Positions 8,452 through 15,217 of a stretch of DNA of 23,318 bases are shown in pieces; the first letter of the stretch is position 1; each line of letters opens with the position of its first letter. The notes under the pieces are model-generated. The model saw nothing but the letters and a program-made list of their open reading frames with translations, did no database searches and was not told where the DNA came from. This DNA comes from Bacteroidales bacterium UBA1195. GTDB lineage: Bacteria > Bacteroidota > Bacteroidia > Bacteroidales > WCHB1-69. The stretch is from the NCBI GenBank assembly GCA_002309855.1, contig DBYD01000064.1, positions 12,455 through 35,772 on the forward strand. The letters run 5' to 3'. A program made the position numbers and the translations under genes.

Positions 8452-9138
8452 TCAATTGGACAATTGGAAGTTGATGGGGAGACGGAAACGGGCACGGACG
8501 GCCTTGCCCCGCTGCTTGCCGGGTGACCATGTGGGCATCATCTTGACCACACGGATGGCTTCCTCATCCAACGCGGGTGCCACCTTACGGATGGCAGTCA
8601 CATGGGAGAGTTTCCCGTTGGGTTCCACAACGAATTCCACCATGACGGTCCCTTCAATGCCTGCCTCTCTTGCCGCACGTGGATAAACAATGTTTTTCCC
8701 TATGAAATCAAACAGGGCATCCTCTCCACCGGGGAAAGCGGGCTCTTCCTCCACAACGGCGAAAATCTCCTCCTCTTTCACCTCCTCCACCATGGGCTCT
8801 TCCACATCGTAGGTTTCTGTAATGTCATTTTCAGAGATTTCCGTGTCAAAAGAACCATCATTTTCAAGTTCAATGTTATCAGAGACAATTTCAATGACCG
8901 TGCTTGTCATGGGTGGGGCGGGGGGAGGAGGCGGAAGCTCCTGCTCACGCTTGGTCGGAAGTACTACATCATCATCAACAAGAATTACTTGTGATTGGAA
9001 CGTCGTCTCATTCTTTTCTCTCGGTCCGATTAGCTCAAAGGCCATCAGTGTGAGAGCAAGGGCGGCGCATAGTCCGATTTCGAAGAAAACGGGTCTCTTC
9101 CACTCCAAATCGGCTTTTACTGACTTTTTAGATTCCAT
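8452..9138 (-). CDS. TonB-family energy transducer, paralogue 1
   Basis: This 228-residue protein has a short basic cytoplasmic N-terminus, one membrane anchor (about 18-37), a proline run PPPPPAPP in the periplasmic linker, a very acidic stretch (about 95-133, rich in Glu) and a TonB C-terminal domain from about 132 to 228. The domain has the family's FPGG, Y152-P and GTVMVEFVVEPNG elements and the usual P-W-PG-KQ-GK-V motif. TonB proteins pass proton-motive force from ExbB/ExbD to outer-membrane receptors such as SusC-type transporters. It is a tandem paralogue of the next tonB: about three-quarters of C-terminal-domain residues are identical, but the linkers differ completely. It has its own promoter box at 9185-9192. 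Which receptors it serves cannot be told. Confidence 0.9.
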   Translation of the reverse strand: MESKKSVKADLEWKRPVFFEIGLCAALALTLMAFELIGPREKNETTFQSQVILVDDDVVLPTKREQELPPPPPAPPMTSTVIEIVSDNIELENDGSFDTEISENDITETYDVEEPMVEEVKEEEIFAVVEEEPAFPGGEDALFDFIGKNIVYPRAAREAGIEGTVMVEFVVEPNGKLSHVTAIRKVAPALDEEAIRVVKMMPTWSPGKQRGKAVRARFRLPINFQLSN

Positions 9139-9184
9139 ATTGTCAATATTTTAAATGTTATTCAATTGATAAATCCCGATAATG

Positions 9185-9192
9185 CAAAAATA
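9185..9192 (-). promoter_or_regulatory. -7 promoter box for tonB paralogue 1
   Basis: The minus strand reads TATTTTTG followed by C, an exact TAnnTTTG match, 46 bases before the ATG at 9138. No convincing -33 element was seen. Confidence 0.6.
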
Positions 9193-9219
9193 CTTTATTT
9201 TCCAATATGGATGGCATTT

Positions 9220-9239
9220 TCCGTAAAAATATTTACGGA
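9220..9239. repeat. 8-bp inverted repeat directly after the second tonB stop codon
   Basis: TCCGTAAA (9220-9227) and TTTACGGA (9232-9239) are perfect inverted repeats around a 4-base loop, ending at the base next to the TAA of the tonB gene at 9240. No U-run follows on either strand. It may be a transcript 3'-end stabiliser, a weak terminator or an operator for the next promoter (box at 9185-9192). Confidence 0.45.
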
Positions 9240-9920
9240 TTAGTCCAATTGGAAACGGATTGGGAGGCGGAAGCGGGTGCGGACCGCTTTGCCCATCTGT
9301 TTGCCAGGATTCCACGCCGGAAGCATTTTGACCACCCGGACAGCCTCTTCGTCCAGACTGGGCGCCACTTTCCGGATGGCCGTCACATTTGACAGTTTGC
9401 CGTTAGGCTCCACTACGAATTCCACCACCACTGTGCCTTCAATACCGACCTCCCTGGCTTTCCTGGGATAAATGATGATTTTGTCAATGAATGAGTACAG
9501 GGCCTCATCGCCGCCTGGAAAGGAGGGCTCCACTTCCGGCACATCCAGAATGAGGTTTTCCGGCACATCCGGTTCATCCGTCGGATCGTCAATTTCAATG
9601 ATAACGGTATAATCGTCACCCATCTGGTCGATGGGGATGATCTCATCCAGGATTTCAACGTGGTTGTCCACAAGTTCGAAGCTGTTGCCGAATTTTGGTG
9701 CAGGTGGCGTGGGGATTTCCGGTTTTTCGGGCGTGGTTGGAATCACCGTCTCGATTTCTTCGGGAATCGCGTCCCAATCGTATTGGAAAGCATGGCCTTC
9801 CCGACTCCCAATTATCTCAAAGGCAGTCAGAGTCAGCGCTAATGAGAGAACCAATCCCAGTTCAAAGAACAGGATTTTCCGTTTTTCCAGATCTGCTTTT
9901 TTTGATTTTTTCGTTTCCAT
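9240..9920 (-). CDS. TonB-family energy transducer, paralogue 2
   Basis: This 226-residue protein has the same layout as its neighbour: start METKKSKKADLE, a membrane anchor (about 18-37), a Pro/Thr linker (PTTPEKPEIPTPPAP), then an acidic segment with many Asp, Glu and Ile (about 85-130), and a C-terminal TonB domain (about 131-226) with FPGG, YP and GTVVVEFVVEPNGKL. It is expected to sit in the inner membrane with ExbB/ExbD and contact the TonB box of outer-membrane transporters. It has its own promoter box at 9966-9973 and is isolated from gcvT by a strong terminator. It is probably a duplication of the adjacent gene, with the linkers diverging and the contact domain conserved. Confidence 0.9.
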   Translation of the reverse strand: METKKSKKADLEKRKILFFELGLVLSLALTLTAFEIIGSREGHAFQYDWDAIPEEIETVIPTTPEKPEIPTPPAPKFGNSFELVDNHVEILDEIIPIDQMGDDYTVIIEIDDPTDEPDVPENLILDVPEVEPSFPGGDEALYSFIDKIIIYPRKAREVGIEGTVVVEFVVEPNGKLSNVTAIRKVAPSLDEEAVRVVKMLPAWNPGKQMGKAVRTRFRLPIRFQLD

Positions 9921-9965
9921 AACGGCAGTTGTTTTAAGGTTAGAACTTTATTTTTTTTTCCGCTG

Positions 9966-9973
9966 CAAATATA
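9966..9973 (-). promoter_or_regulatory. -7 promoter box for tonB paralogue 2
   Basis: The minus strand reads TATATTTG followed by C, an exact TAnnTTTG match, 45 bases before the ATG at 9920. Confidence 0.6.
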
Positions 9974-10004
9974 ATCATTTTTTTAATGCGGATGCGTTTT
10001 TTAT

Positions 10005-10052
10005 CAAAAAAAAAACAAAAAAAATGCGCGTTCATTGTAAAAAGAACGCGCA
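10005..10052 (-). terminator. Intrinsic terminator of gcvT
   Basis: A perfect 9-bp stem, TGCGCGTTC (10025-10033) with GAACGCGCA (10044-10052), has a 10-base loop. On the minus strand it is followed by TTTTTTTTG and another run of T. It starts 24 bases after the gcvT stop codon. This is a textbook factor-independent terminator. Confidence 0.9.
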
Positions 10053-10076
10053 CAATATGTTACAAACAGGTGAATG

Positions 10077-11177
10077 CTATTCCCCCTTGTAGAACGGCAT
10101 TTTTACAACTGCCGCCTTCAGTTTCCTGTCGCGGATTTTGATGTAGATTTCGCTGCCGGTCTTCGTGTATTCCTTGCTGACGATGGCGGTTCCGATAGCC
10201 TTCTGCACGGAAGGTCCCTGGGTGCCGGAGCAGACATGTCCGATGCTGTTGCCTTCGGCATCCTCCACATCATAGCCTTCACGCGGAATTCCACGGTCGA
10301 TCATCTCAAAGCCGACAACCTTGCGGGTCAGGCCTTCGGCCTTCTGTTTCAGCAGGTTCTCCTTGTTGATGAAGTTCTTGGTGTCGGTGAACTTGGTGAT
10401 CCAGCCGAGGCCGCCCTCCAGCGGGGAGGTGGTGTCGTTGATCTCATGCCCATAGAGGCAGAATCCCATCTCCAGACGCAGGGTGTCGCGAGCTCCAAGG
10501 CCGATCGGCTTGATATCGAATTCCTTGCCGGCTTCAAAAACGGCGTCCCAAATCTTGAAGGCATCCTCGTTGCGGAAATAGATTTCGCAGCCGCCCGAAC
10601 CGGTGTAGCCGGTGGTGGAGAGCAGCACGTTGGGAACTCCGGCGAAAGTGAGGTATTTGAAGGTGTAGTATTCCATGTCCTCGATCGGAGTGTCGGTGAG
10701 TTTCTGCATCGCTTTCAGCGCCAGCGGACCCTGGACGGCCAGCTGTGATGTGACGGGGGAGGCGTTGGTCAGCGTCACGCCGAAGCCCTTCTCCTCATTC
10801 TGCTTGTTAACCCATGCCCAGTCCTTGTCAATGTTGGCGGCGTTGACCACCAGCAGGTACTCGTCCTCATGGATGCGGTAGGTCAGGAAGTCGTCCACAA
10901 TGCCGTTCTGGTCGTTGGGGAAGCAGCAGTACTGCACCTTGCCGTCCGTGAGCACGGAGGCGTCGTTGGAGGAGACCCACTGCACAAATTCCAGTGCGCG
11001 GGCACCTTTCACCCAAATTTCACCCATGTGGGAGACATCGAAAACACCGACAGCTTTCCTGACATGCAGGTGTTCGGCGACCACGCCTTCATATTGCACG
11101 GGCATGTAGAATCCGGCGAATTCTACCATCTTAGCGCCCAGTTCCTCGTGTTTTTTTGTGAATACAGTATATTGCAT
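10077..11177 (-). CDS. gcvT: Glycine cleavage system T protein (aminomethyltransferase)
   Basis: This 366-residue enzyme is the usual full length for GcvT. Landmarks are the N-terminal LGAKMVEFAGFYMPVQY, FDVSHMGEI (46-54), the acid pair Asp95-Asp96 in GIVDDFLTY containing the catalytic Asp, TGYTGSGGCEIY in the folate-binding region, LGARDTLRLE, and the C-terminal CSGTQGPSV. It transfers the aminomethyl carbon from the lipoyl H protein to tetrahydrofolate, releasing ammonia and forming 5,10-methylene-tetrahydrofolate. The P, H and L components are not in the window, and the gene stands alone between its own promoter box (11231-11238) and a strong terminator (10005-10052). The one-carbon units would feed purine synthesis, although purL is in a separate unit. 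Confidence 0.96.
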   Translation of the reverse strand: MQYTVFTKKHEELGAKMVEFAGFYMPVQYEGVVAEHLHVRKAVGVFDVSHMGEIWVKGARALEFVQWVSSNDASVLTDGKVQYCCFPNDQNGIVDDFLTYRIHEDEYLLVVNAANIDKDWAWVNKQNEEKGFGVTLTNASPVTSQLAVQGPLALKAMQKLTDTPIEDMEYYTFKYLTFAGVPNVLLSTTGYTGSGGCEIYFRNEDAFKIWDAVFEAGKEFDIKPIGLGARDTLRLEMGFCLYGHEINDTTSPLEGGLGWITKFTDTKNFINKENLLKQKAEGLTRKVVGFEMIDRGIPREGYDVEDAEGNSIGHVCSGTQGPSVQKAIGTAIVSKEYTKTGSEIYIKIRDRKLKAAVVKMPFYKGE

Positions 11178-11230
11178 ATTACTGGTTTTTAAATGATTAA
11201 TATTTTATTTCTTTAATAGAAAGAGAAACG

Positions 11231-11238
11231 CAAACTTA
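11231..11238 (-). promoter_or_regulatory. -7 promoter box for gcvT
   Basis: The minus strand reads TAAGTTTG followed by C, an exact TAnnTTTG match, 53 bases before the ATG at 11177. The intervening leader is very A/T-rich. Confidence 0.55.
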
Positions 11239-11304
11239 TAAAATAAAACAATAGCTTCGGCGGTTTGCCGCAGAATTATTTTCAGATGCCCTGCCAGCTG
11301 CGGC

Positions 11305-12051
11305 TCATCTGCTTAGCGCGAAGCATAGAATTGCCGTTGCCACAGCGGCATTCAGGGAGTCCACCGGATGGTCCGCCACGCGGACGATCGAGAGGCGGTC
11401 AGTCACCATCCGTTCCACTTCGGGCGAAATTCCGTGCGCCTCGTTGCCGATGACCACGGCCGCATGTTGCGGGAATTCCGTGCCGCGCAGGTCCTGCCCC
11501 TCCATGAATGTTCCGTAGATGCGGTATTCTTCCGGCAGGCTGGAAATGAACTCCGGAAGCTTCGTGTAGTGCAGCCGCACCCGTGTGAACGAGCCCATGC
11601 TGGCCTGGATTGTCTTTGGGTTGTAGATTTCCGCCGTGTCCTCGGAGCAGATTATGTGTGTGAAGCCGAACCAGTCGGCGGTGCGGATTATGGTGCCGAG
11701 GTTGCCGCAGTCGCGGATACCGTCAAGAAGCAGCAGCTTGTCGGGCAGCCTCTCTTGGAAATCCGTGCCGTCCGGCTCGCGGAAGCGGGCGCAGGCCATG
11801 ATGCCGGGCGGTGTCTGCAGGCCGCTGGCCATCTCACATTCCTTTTCGCTTACAATCTGCAAATCGGGCAGGTTCAGGTCCGGATGCGCCTCCATCCATG
11901 CGGCGGTGGCGTAGAGCCCTTCAACCTCCCAGCCGCTCTCAAGCAGCTCCAGGACCGATTTTGTCCCTTCCACCACAAACATCCGGCATTCCTGCCGGAA
12001 CTTTTTCTGTTGCAGCGACCGCAGCCGCTTAAGCTCGTTTTTGGTGACCAT
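11305..12051 (-). CDS. TrmH/SpoU-family RNA 2'-O-methyltransferase
   Basis: This 248-residue protein has a short N-terminal RNA-binding substrate domain (starting VTKNELKRLRSLQQKK, with MFVVEGTKSV). It also has the three SPOUT/SpoU motifs of the trefoil-knot methyltransferases: motif 1 NLGTIIRTADWFG (117-129, Asn and Arg catalytic), motif 2 IGNEAHGIS (201-209) and motif 3 DSLNAAVATAI (231-241). It uses S-adenosylmethionine to methylate a ribose 2'-hydroxyl in rRNA or tRNA. The exact target is not deducible; RlmB-like 23S rRNA activity is only one possibility. The ATG is 3 bases from the stop of the nucleoside kinase, so translational coupling is likely. Confidence 0.92.
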   Translation of the reverse strand: MVTKNELKRLRSLQQKKFRQECRMFVVEGTKSVLELLESGWEVEGLYATAAWMEAHPDLNLPDLQIVSEKECEMASGLQTPPGIMACARFREPDGTDFQERLPDKLLLLDGIRDCGNLGTIIRTADWFGFTHIICSEDTAEIYNPKTIQASMGSFTRVRLHYTKLPEFISSLPEEYRIYGTFMEGQDLRGTEFPQHAAVVIGNEAHGISPEVERMVTDRLSIVRVADHPVDSLNAAVATAILCFALSR

Positions 12052-12054
12052 CGC

Positions 12055-13710
12055 CTAATATTTGAAGACGCTTCCGCCGAAAAACTCGCGCAGTATTGAG
12101 GAGTGCGGCACATCCTTTTCCGGAAGCTCCGTGAAGTATTCCAGCATCTTGATGAGCCGCCGCGCCTCGGAATAGGCTTCGGAGGCCTCCGTCACCTTGT
12201 AGAGCTGCTGAAGCGCGAAAGGCTTGAATATGTTAAGTTCGCAGCAGATGGCGGAGTTGAACATCTCGTCGGCGTTTTCCTGGTATGGGAAAATCCATTT
12301 CGTTTCGCCTTTGCGCACGCTTTCCCAGCGGAGCAGCGTGTTCTCCGCCGAATAGCCGCGGTATTTGGAGTCGCGGATGATGCGGCGGATGAGCCGGTTG
12401 TCGGTGGTGTGGATGGGATTCTGCCGGTCGATGGCGATGGTGGTGAGTGCGGAGGCGAAGATTCGGAATGTCTGGGATTGCGGCAAACCGGGCAGCAGTG
12501 CGGGGTTCAGGGCATGGATGCCTTCAATGACCAGCACGCCTTTGGGACCCAGTTTCAGCTTGTTTCCTTTCCACACTTTTGTGCCCTGCTGGAAATCGAA
12601 GGTGGGAATGTCAATCTCCTTGCCGTGAATCAGGTCGTTCATCTGGCTGTTGAAAAGGTCGAGGTCGATGGCGTTAAGATGTTCGAAGTCGGGTTTTCCA
12701 TCCTTGTCCAGAGGGGTATGACCGCGCTCCACGAAATAGTTGTCCATGGAGACTGGTACCGGGAAGTAGCCCAGAACCGCCAGCTGGAGCGAGACACGTT
12801 TCGAGGTGGTGGTCTTGCCCGATGATGAAGGTCCGCTCAGCAGTACGATTTTCACATCCCCTTTTTCCTTGATGTGGTCGGCGACCTGGGCTATCTTCTT
12901 TTCCTGCAACGCCTCTGTGAGCATCAGCAGGGCGGTGCCGTTGCCTTCGTCAATCAGCCGGTTGATGTCGCTCACGTAGGAGATGCCGAGGATTTTGTTC
13001 CAGGTCTTGTATTCGGAGAAGATGTTGAACAGTTTGGGCGACGGTGCGGGGTTGACCAGGTGGTTGGGATGGTGCCTGGAGGGCATCATCATCAGCAGGC
13101 CGCTCCCGTATGGCTTGAGCCCGAACTTCCGCAGGTATCTGGTGGAGGGGGCCAGGCAGCCGTAGAAATAGTTGATGCAGTCGCCCAGATGGTAAACCGA
13201 GGTGTAGAGGTAGTTGCGTTTTTCAATCAGGTTCTTTTTATTGGTAAGACCCTCTTTTTCAAAAATCTGAAGTGCCTCTTTGGTGGGCAGCTCCTCGCGG
13301 ATGAAGGGAATGTCCTGTTCCACCAGCTCCCGCATCCGCTGTTCGATGGCCTGGCACACCACTTCATCGATGGTGAAGCCGGCATCCTCGAACTCGCAGT
13401 ATTTTCCGCCGGAAATTGAATGTCCGATGACCAGGTTCTGTGTCGGGTAAAGCTCCTTTACCGCCTTGTAGAGCAGAAAATGCAGCGAGCGCTCGTAGAT
13501 CATGTAGCCGGAAATGTCGGTCGTATCGATGAAATGGACCACTTTGTTTTTGTAAATCTCGTAGAGCAGGCTCTTGACCTCGTTGTTGACCTTGGCGGCC
13601 AGAATGGGGTAGTCGGAGGTGACCTTCATGTCCTCCGCAATCTCCTGCAGGGTGGTCCCTATGGGATATTCCTTTTTCAGGTTGTTGTTGGTGCAGATGA
13701 TTTCTATCAT
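12055..13710 (-). CDS. Nucleoside kinase: TGS domain plus uridine-kinase/phosphoribulokinase P-loop domain
   Basis: This 551-residue protein begins with a TGS-like domain (about 1-60). A middle region (about 70-230) resembles the second additional domain of threonyl-tRNA synthetase, with H97-S-I-S-G-G-K-Y-C. The C-terminal kinase domain has Walker A GPSSSGKTT (293-301), MDNYF (322-326) and FEHLNAIDLDLF (342-353), typical of the uridine kinase/phosphoribulokinase group. Homologues with this layout are annotated as nucleoside kinases that phosphorylate uridine or another nucleoside with ATP. The role of the tRNA-synthetase-like part is not known to me. It lies between a T9SS client (32 bases upstream) and an RNA methyltransferase (3 bases downstream). 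Substrate is inference. Confidence 0.88.
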   Translation of the reverse strand: MIEIICTNNNLKKEYPIGTTLQEIAEDMKVTSDYPILAAKVNNEVKSLLYEIYKNKVVHFIDTTDISGYMIYERSLHFLLYKAVKELYPTQNLVIGHSISGGKYCEFEDAGFTIDEVVCQAIEQRMRELVEQDIPFIREELPTKEALQIFEKEGLTNKKNLIEKRNYLYTSVYHLGDCINYFYGCLAPSTRYLRKFGLKPYGSGLLMMMPSRHHPNHLVNPAPSPKLFNIFSEYKTWNKILGISYVSDINRLIDEGNGTALLMLTEALQEKKIAQVADHIKEKGDVKIVLLSGPSSSGKTTTSKRVSLQLAVLGYFPVPVSMDNYFVERGHTPLDKDGKPDFEHLNAIDLDLFNSQMNDLIHGKEIDIPTFDFQQGTKVWKGNKLKLGPKGVLVIEGIHALNPALLPGLPQSQTFRIFASALTTIAIDRQNPIHTTDNRLIRRIIRDSKYRGYSAENTLLRWESVRKGETKWIFPYQENADEMFNSAICCELNIFKPFALQQLYKVTEASEAYSEARRLIKMLEYFTELPEKDVPHSSILREFFGGSVFKY

Positions 13711-13742
13711 GTCAGGTATGTGTTTTTTATCGCGATGTATGG

Positions 13743-15050
13743 TTATTCCACCACAATTTTCCGCATGACCGTGCCGTGGCCGGTCCGGATTTGCAGGAAA
13801 TAGATTCCGTTGGCGAGAGTGGAAATGTTAATCGTTTGTTCGTTGCCCTCAAGGCCTTGCCGCAGCACCTCCTGCCCGACGGCGTTGAAGACCCGCAGGC
13901 TCTGAAGGGTGCCATGCGCGACGCGCAGACGGATCTGGCTTGTGGCGGGATTTGGGAAGACCTCACATCCGGTTTCATCATCCGTAACTGACACCACACC
14001 GACGCCAGATGTTGATATTCTGAAGGTGCAGGTGTCCGCACCGGCAAAAAGCACTGCGTCCGGATATGTCCCGTCAACGGAGGTGTAGCTGATTCCTGTG
14101 ACAATTTTCCAATAACTGATTTGATTCCAAATTTCTTCTCCGAAATATTTTCGCATTTCAGAAAAAATAAAGCCCATTGTGCCATATTGGGTGGTATCAC
14201 CAGGTAAAAGGTCACTCACAAACGGATAGGTGTTGGATTCTTCAAAATCAGGTTCAATCAGTAATTCATCTTTTTCAGAATAGGCATAAAAAATCATGAC
14301 CTGCCTGAACTTGTCCGTTCCCTTGAAGGTGTCATTGCTTGTGTTCACAATATACATATGTGTGAAAAGTGTTGGAACGGAATCGGGATTGATTACCGCA
14401 CCGTCCAAATTGCCTATGGCATTGAATGTAGAGTTTTTATGTACACCATATTCCGTTCGGACGGTTTTCAGTTTCACAGCCTGCTGTGCGGCGGAACCGT
14501 CAGTCAGCACCCTGAAAACAACGGTGTCGGCACCCGCATAGTATTTTTTTGCCGGATAGTCGCCCTCCTTGTCGGAATAGCGGAAGCCGGTAATCAGTTT
14601 CCAATATGCAATGTCCTCCCATTTCACGCTATTGCTTTCCAAATAGGCCTTTATTGAGAACATGTCCATGGATAACATGGAAAGGTGACAGGTGTCTCCG
14701 GGCATGATGGCTCCCATCAGTTTGTTTTTCTGTGAATTTTGCCCTAAGGAGAAGATGATTTTGTCATCCGTTGAATAGAAATAGACCTCGTAACTTTGTT
14801 GCAGCGCACATCCGGCGGGGAAGGTGTCGTTGCTGAGGTTCACCTGTACGGGTAACAGCACAACGTTTGGCAGGGCGTATGGATTGATTGTCGCGGCATC
14901 CAGCAATCCCATGTTCTTGATTGACTGGCCCCGGATGTACCCATAGTCAGTCCGGACGGTTTTCAGTTTGACGGCATCCTGCGCGGAGAGGTGCGGACAT
15001 AGGCCTGCTGTAATGCAGGAGAGCAGTATGATGCATATAAGGTTCTTCAT
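13743..15050 (-). CDS. T9SS-exported protein with tandemly duplicated domain of unknown function
   Basis: The start at 15050 is chosen because it gives a clean signal peptide (MKNLICIILL..., cleavage near SAQ, residues 1-24) and lies downstream of the promoter box at 15093-15100. An in-frame ATG at 15164 would be upstream of that box. The mature part holds two copies of one domain of about 160 residues: copy 1 at 25-190 and copy 2 at 191-348. Both begin AVKLKTVRT-YG, and both contain an SNDTF segment, a PGDT segment, a YWK-TG segment and a GAD-T-FR strand. Residues 362-435 are a T9SS type A sorting domain (EVFPNPATS, NGIYFLQI, final MRKIVVE). I recognise no enzyme motif; a beta-sandwich surface module is possible. 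Base composition is visibly more A/T-rich than in the neighbours. Export is well supported; function is unknown. Confidence 0.85.
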   Translation of the reverse strand: MKNLICIILLSCITAGLCPHLSAQDAVKLKTVRTDYGYIRGQSIKNMGLLDAATINPYALPNVVLLPVQVNLSNDTFPAGCALQQSYEVYFYSTDDKIIFSLGQNSQKNKLMGAIMPGDTCHLSMLSMDMFSIKAYLESNSVKWEDIAYWKLITGFRYSDKEGDYPAKKYYAGADTVVFRVLTDGSAAQQAVKLKTVRTEYGVHKNSTFNAIGNLDGAVINPDSVPTLFTHMYIVNTSNDTFKGTDKFRQVMIFYAYSEKDELLIEPDFEESNTYPFVSDLLPGDTTQYGTMGFIFSEMRKYFGEEIWNQISYWKIVTGISYTSVDGTYPDAVLFAGADTCTFRISTSGVGVVSVTDDETGCEVFPNPATSQIRLRVAHGTLQSLRVFNAVGQEVLRQGLEGNEQTINISTLANGIYFLQIRTGHGTVMRKIVVE

Positions 15051-15092
15051 ATCAAATTGTTTTAAAGATGAATAATGCTTTTTTTGCGGGTG

Positions 15093-15100
15093 CAAAGATA
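15093..15100 (-). promoter_or_regulatory. -7 promoter box for the T9SS protein / kinase / methyltransferase unit
   Basis: The minus strand reads TATCTTTG followed by CA, an exact TAnnTTTG match, 42 bases before the ATG at 15050. The spacing of 32 and 3 bases between the three downstream genes suggests one transcript. Confidence 0.65.
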
Positions 15101-15217
15101 ATTGTTTTTTGCACACGATTCCGACGCTTTTGCATAAAAAAACATATTTTTTGCCCAACCGCATCCGGATATCCCATTTTTTCAGAAATTTGCATTTTCA
15201 AAAAACTGATATGCACC

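Noticed and set aside
9940..10024. Long A/T homopolymer stretches upstream of the second tonB
   Set aside because: They are explained by the U-run of the gcvT terminator, the promoter of tonB paralogue 2 and its A-rich leader.
11254..11280. Small GCGG/CCGC hairpin between the methyltransferase stop and the gcvT promoter
   Set aside because: The stem is only 4 bp and the T-rich sequence is interrupted; too weak to call a terminator.
15051..15164. Upstream in-frame extension of the duplicated-domain T9SS protein to an ATG at 15164
   Set aside because: It would bury the signal peptide 38 residues inside and place the start upstream of the -7 box.
15068..15217. Upstream in-frame extension of the M3 peptidase to an ATG at 15068
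   Set aside because: The added 50 residues are unlike the family N-terminus, cross the divergent promoter region and would make the protein longer than known relatives.
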